From Clostridiales bacterium (lineage in GTDB: Bacteria; Bacillota; Clostridia; Lachnospirales; WQUN01), in contig JAISWA010000060.1 of the NCBI GenBank assembly GCA_031271275.1, positions 1 through 18,964 of the forward strand: 18,964 bases of DNA, written 5' to 3'. Both the position numbers and the translations under genes were made by a program. The notes under the pieces are model-generated. The model was given only the letters and a program-made list of their open reading frames with translations, was not told where the DNA came from and did not search any database. Positions within the stretch are counted from its first letter, which is position 1, and each line of letters opens with the position of its first letter. Of this stretch, positions 14,104 through 18,964 are shown one piece after another.

Positions 14104-14544
14104 TTAGCTTGATTTCTTTTTATCCGGTTCAATTCGCAGCAACCGGAGTTCGTGTTTTTCGTATTGCGCTTTTATATCTGCGATATCAGGGCGTATCTCT
14201 TTACTGATTATATCGTATACTTGCCTGTATCCATCGTGTAAAGCGCCATGGTTAATCTTGTTATCCTCTTCGATCAAGATAACGTGGTGCTTAGTGTCGG
14301 CAAGTTCTGTCTCGACTTTGGACAGTTCTGTCTTGACTTCGGACAGTTCTGTCTTGACTTCGGATACATCGGATTTGACTACAACGAGTTCGTTTTCTAT
14401 TTTGTCAAGGCGTTGATTGGTTTTTTGCTGCTCTGTTAAAAGCGCTTCAAGTACGGCGGATTGTGTCTCCAATAAGGCGGAGTGCTTTTCCAATAAGGTA
14501 GAGTGCTTTTCCAACAGGGATAAAATTTTTTCATCGTTGTTCAT
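14104..14544 (-). CDS. Coiled-coil protein of unknown function
   Basis: 146 residues with no signal peptide or membrane span, so probably cytoplasmic. Residues 6-38 are LLEKHS-type seven-residue repeats, and 44-84 continue as a long charged heptad pattern (KTELSEV repeated). The tail (about 95-140) has a NHGALHDGYRQVYDI segment and ends with YEKHELRLLRIE, a C-terminal layout seen in many clostridial coiled-coil hypothetical proteins. It should form a rod-shaped oligomer. At DNA level the heptads are 21-base tandem copies. An AGGAGC site precedes the ATG. It begins 42 bases after the VWA gene with no terminator between, which makes it likely to be the third gene of that operon. I do not recognise a named family. 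Confidence 0.75.
   Translation of the reverse strand: MNNDEKILSLLEKHSTLLEKHSALLETQSAVLEALLTEQQKTNQRLDKIENELVVVKSDVSEVKTELSEVKTELSKVETELADTKHHVILIEEDNKINHGALHDGYRQVYDIISKEIRPDIADIKAQYEKHELRLLRIEPDKKKSS
14303..14365 (-). repeat. Three 21-base tandem units coding coiled-coil heptads
   Basis: Units at 14303-14323, 14324-14344 and 14345-14365 read AGTTCTGTCTTGACTTCGGA plus one base, with few changes. Each encodes seven residues (one heptad) of the coiled-coil gene. Confidence 0.85.
14468..14509 (-). repeat. Two 21-base tandem units coding LLEKHS heptads
   Basis: The units at 14468-14488 and 14489-14509 differ at only two positions and encode LLEKHS-type heptads near the N terminus of the coiled-coil protein. 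A more diverged third unit follows to about 14530. Confidence 0.8.
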
Positions 14545-14586
14545 TTTAACGCTCCTTTTATGGGCGGCTGCGGAGGAAGCGAACCA

Positions 14587-16113
14587 TTATATTTTTCCAT
14601 TAAGCGTAATTTCCCAATGGGATAAATCCTGCGGGTCGGCAGCGGTAAACGTAAGCTTTCGCCCTTCCGCCCATAAGATTTTTTTTCGCACGATAATCGT
14701 ATTGTCCTCGTCTGAAATTTCACAGTCGCTTTTATTCGTGAGCAAAAGCGCTGCTTTGCCGTTTCGCGTTACGGGGGAAATCAAGATATCTTCCGCATCC
14801 GTCAACCCATCCAATGAGGAACCGGGCAGTTTTGACAAGGGCGAATTCTTTTTCAAATCATCCAATTGAATGTTATTTTCGTATATTCCGTCTCCGTCGG
14901 CGTTTACCGACTTCACCAACAGGCGAACAGGTTTTCCGGCGGATGCCTTCTTTAAAAAAGCGCGGTATAACCCGTAACAGACCGCTGCCGTTCCGATTGC
15001 CACGAGAAATATTAACACACCGTCCAGTATGCCAAAGGGCTTGCCCGTGGCAGGCTCGGCGGGCGCTTCCGTACCCGGAACTTCCGTGGCGGGTTCGGTA
15101 ATAACTTCTTCGGCAATAACTTCAGGGGATGCTTCCGTGGCGGGGGCCTCGGCGCTCGTGCCTTCTGTAAAAGCTTCGGTGAAAGCTTCCGTGGGCGCTT
15201 CCGTACCCGGAACTTCCGTGACGGGTTCGGTAACAACTTCTTCGGTAATAACTTCAGTGGATGCTTCCGTGGTTGGGGCTTCGAAGCTCGTGCCTTCTGT
15301 AAAAGCTTCGGTGAAAGCTTCTGTGGGCGCTTCCGTACCCGGAACTTCCGTGGCGAGCTCGGTGACAGGTTCGGTAGCCGCTTCCGTGGGCGCTTCCGTA
15401 CTTGGAACCTCGTCCTGTACCCCCGCCCTCATAATCTCCGTATTGATTTCGCCAAAGATTGCGGGAATTCCCTCCGCGCCATCCGTAATATACATCTTAC
15501 CGGAAGTCCGCTCCGCCAACGATTGCAAAAAGTCCGCGTCCACGCTGCCGTTATCATTCAAACCGACCGCGTAAACCGGAACACTGCTCCCAAGCCTGTC
15601 CAACACGCTGTTCAAGTCACTTTCGGAAGCCTCAACAGTGCGCCGCGGCGTATTCGGGTTAATTTCGAACATTCCGTCCGTTAACAAAAGAACCGCTTTG
15701 CGGTTGCCGGCGTCTTCCGTTCCCGCGAACATTTCTTCCGCCTTTAACATCGCCAACCCGAAATCGGTATACCCGTTGTATTCCAACCGGTCAAGGGACG
15801 CCCTGACCGATTCGGTGTGCGCCGGGTCGGAAGCGAAACGCAACGGGACAGTGCTTCTTATGGTACCGGAAAACGCGATTACCCCCACACGCGAAGCCGT
15901 GTTTCCCGCTCCGAGTGTTTCGGCAAAACCCGCTGCGGAATTCGGGACAATTCTGCCGGCGTCGTTGTAACGCATGGAACCGCTGACGTCGAGCAGCAGC
16001 ATGACATCAACGCCGCCGCTGTCATCAGTCCCTTCCGTTTCCTGAGCGTTAACCGCCCTCGCAGGAAAGAATACAAGAAGCAACACAAATAATATACACC
16101 GTTTCAAACGCAT
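14587..16113 (-). CDS. Membrane-anchored VWA-domain protein with long repeat linker and C-terminal cytoplasmic domain
   Basis: 508 residues. A signal peptide (1-23, ending VNA) is followed by a VWA domain at about 34-228 with a complete metal-ion site: DVSGS (Asp42, Ser44, Ser46), Thr116 in GYTDFG, and Asp146 in LLLTDG. Residues 232-357 are a Thr/Glu/Ala/Pro linker with two 44-residue repeats and part of a third. One membrane helix (361-386, ending in positive residues) predicts the VWA domain outside and about 110 residues inside. That last domain is beta-rich and unassigned; an FHA-like fold is possible but key residues are not evident. VWA domains bind protein ligands through Mg2+, so a surface receptor or adhesin role is likely. 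The gene lies 33 bases after bactofilin and upstream of the coiled-coil gene. Confidence 0.88.
   Translation of the reverse strand: MRLKRCILFVLLLVFFPARAVNAQETEGTDDSGGVDVMLLLDVSGSMRYNDAGRIVPNSAAGFAETLGAGNTASRVGVIAFSGTIRSTVPLRFASDPAHTESVRASLDRLEYNGYTDFGLAMLKAEEMFAGTEDAGNRKAVLLLTDGMFEINPNTPRRTVEASESDLNSVLDRLGSSVPVYAVGLNDNGSVDADFLQSLAERTSGKMYITDGAEGIPAIFGEINTEIMRAGVQDEVPSTEAPTEAATEPVTELATEVPGTEAPTEAFTEAFTEGTSFEAPTTEASTEVITEEVVTEPVTEVPGTEAPTEAFTEAFTEGTSAEAPATEASPEVIAEEVITEPATEVPGTEAPAEPATGKPFGILDGVLIFLVAIGTAAVCYGLYRAFLKKASAGKPVRLLVKSVNADGDGIYENNIQLDDLKKNSPLSKLPGSSLDGLTDAEDILISPVTRNGKAALLLTNKSDCEISDEDNTIIVRKKILWAEGRKLTFTAADPQDLSHWEITLNGKI
15058..15351 (-). repeat. 132-base tandem repeat (2.2 copies) in the VWA linker
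   Basis: The two full units (residues 255-298 and 299-342) start with TEVPGTEAPTEAFTEAFTEG and differ at a few codons; a partial third unit covers residues 343-352. The markers CTTCCGTACCCGGAACTTCC recur exactly 132 bases apart. Confidence 0.9.
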
Positions 16114-16146
16114 CCGCTTACAGCCCCCGTATTTTAAAACTATGTT

Positions 16147-16539
16147 TTAATACTTTTCCAAATACGGGACTTCCGCGTTAGGGGGGATTTCCCCTACGGT
16201 ATAACGTCCGCTTATCTGGCTGCCTTCGTCCACGATAAGCGACTGGGTTTCGATATCGCCGCTGACTTTTGCGGTGGACGCAAAGTGCAGCATCGACCCG
16301 CAGCGAATATTTCCGCTGACGCGGCCCGCGACCACAATCATGTTGGCGGTTATGTCCCCGATGACGGTACCGGAGTCCCCCAGTACCAAGCTCCCGTCTA
16401 TGTCGATATTACCCCGGAAAACGCCGTCGATACGCACGGATTCACCGCCGGTCATAGACGCGGCTTCCAACTGTATACCTCTGCTTATCACGGTACTCGG
16501 CGCATCCATATGCGGCGCTGCGGCTTTTTTTGAGAACAT
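16147..16539 (-). CDS. Bactofilin (polymer-forming cytoskeletal protein)
   Basis: 130 residues, of typical length. After a short polar N terminus (about 1-18), the core (about 20-115) has the regular short-strand pattern of bactofilins: IDGVFRGNIDIDGSLVLGD, then GDITANMIVVAGRVSGNI and AKVSGDIETQSLIVDEG. This repeats as a right-handed beta-helix that polymerises without nucleotide. Bactofilins act as cytoplasmic or membrane-associated scaffolds that position cell-wall enzymes or envelope structures. The start has AGAGGAG upstream. It is the first gene of the unit bactofilin-VWA-coiled coil; a terminator of the previous operon lies just upstream. A TATACT box at 16585-16590 (minus strand) could be its -10 element, with no good -35. 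Confidence 0.93.
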   Translation of the reverse strand: MFSKKAAAPHMDAPSTVISRGIQLEAASMTGGESVRIDGVFRGNIDIDGSLVLGDSGTVIGDITANMIVVAGRVSGNIRCGSMLHFASTAKVSGDIETQSLIVDEGSQISGRYTVGEIPPNAEVPYLEKY

Positions 16540-16601
16540 ACGCGACTCCTCTTTCTGAGAAATATATTTCTTTTTAACCTCTGTAGTATATCACAATTTA
16601 A

Positions 16602-16633
16602 AAGGGCGGAACGTCAACAGACGTCCCGCCCTT
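16602..16633 (-). terminator. Hairpin terminator after the surface-protein genes
   Basis: A 13-base stem (16602-16614 with 16621-16633, one G-U pair) with a 6-base loop is followed by TTTT on the minus strand. It starts 20 bases after the stop of the NPKTG surface-protein gene and separates it from bactofilin. Confidence 0.85.
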
Positions 16634-16652
16634 AAAAATTATTCCTGTCGGG

Positions 16653-17882
16653 TTAATTTTGTTTTCTCGCTTTGCGGCTAAGGAAAACAAGCATCGCGCC
16701 GCTAAGCAAAACGGCGATAATCGCAATGCCCACGAAATTGCTCTCTCCGGTTTTCGGGTTCACCTGCTCCGCAGCCGGAGCGGCAACTTCGTCTTCGGTT
16801 TCCGCCGGAGCGGCGGCGGCAGTTTCCCCGGCGGTGTTGGTGTAATAAATCTCGTCGATATAAAGCGTTCCCGCAGATTCGGAATTAAGATGGAAACCCT
16901 GGTCGAAAACAATACCGGACGCGCTTAAATCAATAACCAAATCAACCCAATCGGCTCCGATTTGCGGCAGGGCGGCGCCGCTCGGCCCAACCATTTCGGC
17001 GAACATTACCGGGTTCTTCGCGCCGAGATTAAGCATAAGCGTGCTGTAGTCCCCGCCTTCAACGCCCTTAACGCGCATGACAAGGTATTTATATCCCGCT
17101 TCTACCGCCACGTTCGCGCCTACGCCGAAGTGGTTTTTCTCGCCGCCGTCGAAGTCCGCGACCAACGCGCCGTCCTCAATCACATAATCGTAAACATTGT
17201 ACCACCAAGTGTCCGCGCCCTGGGTATTAAACCCGCCGCTGTTGTCCGCTTCATCCGCCGCGCGGTTGAAGTCGTCCACCAACGCGGGGTCGGGGAATTC
17301 GGCAGGGGCGGCGTCCGCCGGGGCTTCCGCTTCGGGTTCTTCAGCGGGAGCCGCTGCGGGGGCTTCACCGGCACTGGCGTAACCGATTCCGTCCACATAT
17401 AAAGTACCGCTTGCGGTGTTTAAGTGTAAGCCGGGGTCGCGGGCAAGCCCGGAAGCGTCGATATCAATGACCCATTCCTGCCACTCGTCCGTAAGCGCGG
17501 GAAGCGCGTTTCCGTCGGCGTCAACAAGCGCGTCCAACGCGACAGCCGTACCGGCGGGCGCTACGAGTATGCCCTCCGCGTCGCCTTTTACGATTAAAAC
17601 AAGATACTGCCACTCGGTACCGGTGTCGATACCCGCGCCAAAATGCGCCTCGCCGGTCATTTTAAGGGCGTTGTCCTCGATACTCGTGCCCGCGTCCCAG
17701 TTAGTCCACCAAACCGTCTTGCCTTCCGCATTAACTCCGCCTGCGAGATCGCGATCCGCGTCGTCACGGTCGAAATCGTCGAACAGCGCGAAAGAGGTCA
17801 GTTCCTCCGCGGCGTACACGGGTATCGCGAACACAGAAAGCGCGAAAACCAGTGCAAGTAACGTAATAAGTGTCTTTTTCAT
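16653..17882 (-). CDS. Sortase-anchored surface protein with two copies of a beta-sandwich-like module
   Basis: 409 residues. Signal peptide 1-24 (cut after VYA). Module 1 (about 30-169) and module 2 (about 199-348) share a layout: an opening DDF-[DN]-R, a Gly-Gly-x-Asn turn, a W-W, an IEDNAL/IEDGAL strand, a YLV-x-x-VKG strand, a W-x-x-x-VIDI/L strand, and a HLN...GTLYIDEI/VDGI ending. This resembles galactose-binding-like carbohydrate-binding modules, though I cannot name the family. An Ala/Pro/Glu linker joins them. The C terminus has NPKTG (375-379), a membrane helix (382-402) and RKARKQN, the layout of a sortase substrate with a non-LPxTG motif. A perfect TAAGGAGG site precedes the ATG. 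It follows the related gene by 48 bases, and its role may be glycan binding at the wall. Confidence 0.82.
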   Translation of the reverse strand: MKKTLITLLALVFALSVFAIPVYAAEELTSFALFDDFDRDDADRDLAGGVNAEGKTVWWTNWDAGTSIEDNALKMTGEAHFGAGIDTGTEWQYLVLIVKGDAEGILVAPAGTAVALDALVDADGNALPALTDEWQEWVIDIDASGLARDPGLHLNTASGTLYVDGIGYASAGEAPAAAPAEEPEAEAPADAAPAEFPDPALVDDFNRAADEADNSGGFNTQGADTWWYNVYDYVIEDGALVADFDGGEKNHFGVGANVAVEAGYKYLVMRVKGVEGGDYSTLMLNLGAKNPVMFAEMVGPSGAALPQIGADWVDLVIDLSASGIVFDQGFHLNSESAGTLYIDEIYYTNTAGETAAAAPAETEDEVAAPAAEQVNPKTGESNFVGIAIIAVLLSGAMLVFLSRKARKQN

Positions 17883-17930
17883 TTGCTTCCTCCTTAATAT
17901 AATGCGCGGTGTCCCGCGTTGGTAAACATA

Positions 17931-18964
17931 TTAATTTGTTTTTTTTGCGAGCAGCACCACCGCGCCCGTGACTGCGCCGACCACTACGAAGGAAAGCAGG
18001 ATGATGAGCAGTAACCGGGCGGTATTAAAGGTCGCCGCCGGAGCTTCCGCCGGCACCGGCGCGGCGGTCGCCGCTTCGGTAGTCGCGCTTGTGGGCGCTT
18101 CCGTGGGGGCGGCCGCGGTCGCCAAACTTTCCTCAAGGTTAACGGCGGTAAAATAAATTTCGTCTATAAAAACGGTCACCGGTCCGTTCGTATTCAAATG
18201 CATGTTTTGGTAAAACTCTTTACCGTCCGCCAAGCCTATCCAACCGGATTTGACCAAATCAATTACGACCGTCTGCCAGTCCGTTGTTATGCCGGGAACC
18301 GGATTGCCGTCCGGCCCGATTAATTCGGCGAAAGTTTTTGAGCCGAGGGTGTCGGGGTTAAAGGTCAGCAATTCTTCCTCGCCGCCTTCCGCGCCCTTAA
18401 TGCGGAAAGCGACACAGTTATATTCGTCCAAATAGGCGGGGTCTGTGGCGGTTCCATACCAACCGCTGCCGGTTGCTTCAAGCCGGAGCACGCCGTCCTC
18501 AATTACGGGCTTGGTGTCCTCGTTAAACTGTATCCAGTAAATAATGTTCCCGTCGGTGTTGACCCCGCCGAACTGTCCGCCCGGCGCGATTTCCATTTCC
18601 GGGTCGAGCATCAGCGAGGCGCGGTTAAAATCGTCTACCAGAAAGCTGTTGCCCAATGGGCGGTCCGTTTCCGGATATACGGCTTCCTCCTCCACGGAAG
18701 GAACCGCTTCCGTGGTTACTTCTTCTGTGGTTACTTCTTCCGTAGTTACTTCTTCCGTCGTAACCGCCTCCGCAGGCGCTTCTTCGGAAGGGCTTTCTTC
18801 TTCGGAAAGCGCTTCCGCCGTCACTTCTTCGGCCGTAATTTCTTCCGCCTCCGGCGTGGGCGAAGGCGCGACCGGCTCGCGGTACTCGTGCGTCTGCACT
18901 TGCTTTATATCGTCAATATAAACCGTAAGCGGCCCGCCGAAGCTGTTGATATGAAAGTCGGTCC
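17931..18964 (-). CDS. Modular surface protein of the same family, 5' end outside window
   Basis: The frame is open at the window edge; the visible part holds 343 residues. It starts within a first module (DFHINSFGGPLTVYIDDIK, matching the end of the modules in the next gene). A Thr/Glu/Val/Pro linker with four TTEEV-type repeats follows. Then comes a complete second module beginning LVDDFNRA and ending with MHLN...VFIDEIYFT. The C terminus is an Ala/Thr/Pro linker, one membrane helix (LLLIILLSFVVVGAVTGAVVLL) and AKKTN. No LPxTG-like motif is seen before the helix, so it is probably membrane-anchored, unlike its neighbour. A GTG that begins a long open frame at 18899 is not the true start because the module continues upstream of it. 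It is the upstream gene of a two-gene unit. Confidence 0.8.
   Translation of the reverse strand, partial: TDFHINSFGGPLTVYIDDIKQVQTHEYREPVAPSPTPEAEEITAEEVTAEALSEEESPSEEAPAEAVTTEEVTTEEVTTEEVTTEAVPSVEEEAVYPETDRPLGNSFLVDDFNRASLMLDPEMEIAPGGQFGGVNTDGNIIYWIQFNEDTKPVIEDGVLRLEATGSGWYGTATDPAYLDEYNCVAFRIKGAEGGEEELLTFNPDTLGSKTFAELIGPDGNPVPGITTDWQTVVIDLVKSGWIGLADGKEFYQNMHLNTNGPVTVFIDEIYFTAVNLEESLATAAAPTEAPTSATTEAATAAPVPAEAPAATFNTARLLLIILLSFVVVGAVTGAVVLLAKKTN
18705..18764 (-). repeat. 15-base tandem units coding TTEEV repeats
   Basis: Four in-frame 15-base units based on GTTACTTCTTCCGTA encode VTTEE-type pentapeptides in the linker between modules of the surface protein. Confidence 0.85.

Noticed and set aside
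15058..15351. CRISPR-like array in the repeated regions of the surface genes
   Set aside because: The repeats are in-frame coding units without unique spacers between identical direct repeats, and no cas gene is near.
15029..15574. Plus-strand Ser/Ala/Val-rich frame of 181 residues opposite the VWA linker
   Set aside because: It is the antisense reading of the 132-base repeat; low-complexity repeats commonly leave the opposite strand open.

Overview
The window looks like a chromosomal segment of a low-to-mid GC, Gram-positive-type anaerobe, most likely an uncultured member of the Bacillota (Clostridia). Evidence: a groES-groEL operon under a perfect CIRCE operator, the DUF1385 (YqhQ-like)-prmC-prfA order usual in Firmicutes, a sortase-type NPKTG anchor, strong AGGAGG-type ribosome binding sites, and many Thr/Glu/Ala/Pro linkers on exported proteins. 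No rRNA, tRNA, CRISPR array, integrase or transposase is seen. The taxonomic guess is inference.

Layout. (1) 1-1510, plus strand: the C-terminal end of a probable family 20 glycoside hydrolase, a RidA-family protein, and two small genes that look like a toxin/antitoxin pair, ending in a hairpin terminator. (2) 1520-3750, minus strand: groES-groEL with CIRCE upstream and a strong terminator downstream; three alternating copies of a 15-base repeat lie between the small pair and groEL. (3) 4027-9986, plus strand: a 1707-residue alpha-2-macroglobulin-like lipoprotein with a degenerate thioester site, joined by a 4-base stop/start overlap to an exported MEMO-family protein. (4) 13886-10061, minus strand: DUF1385 membrane protein, prmC, prfA and a diguanylate cyclase with a receiver domain that lacks its phosphoacceptor Asp, all closely spaced. 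(5) 16539-14104, minus strand: a bactofilin, a von Willebrand factor A (VWA) protein with one membrane span, and a coiled-coil protein, in one apparent operon. (6) 18964-16653, minus strand: two surface proteins built from the same roughly 140-residue module, one with a sortase-like anchor and one with a plain C-terminal membrane helix; the first runs off the window.

How the parts work together. Regions 2 and 4 are housekeeping: chaperonin folding and translation termination (PrmC methylates the GGQ glutamine of the adjacent PrfA), with a c-di-GMP enzyme appended. Regions 3, 5 and 6 are about the cell envelope. The most unusual candidates are the alpha-2-macroglobulin/MEMO pair, and the bactofilin/VWA/coiled-coil operon next to the modular surface proteins; the latter could link a cytoplasmic scaffold to an extracellular adhesive or sensing surface. 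Those system-level links are inferred from gene order only.
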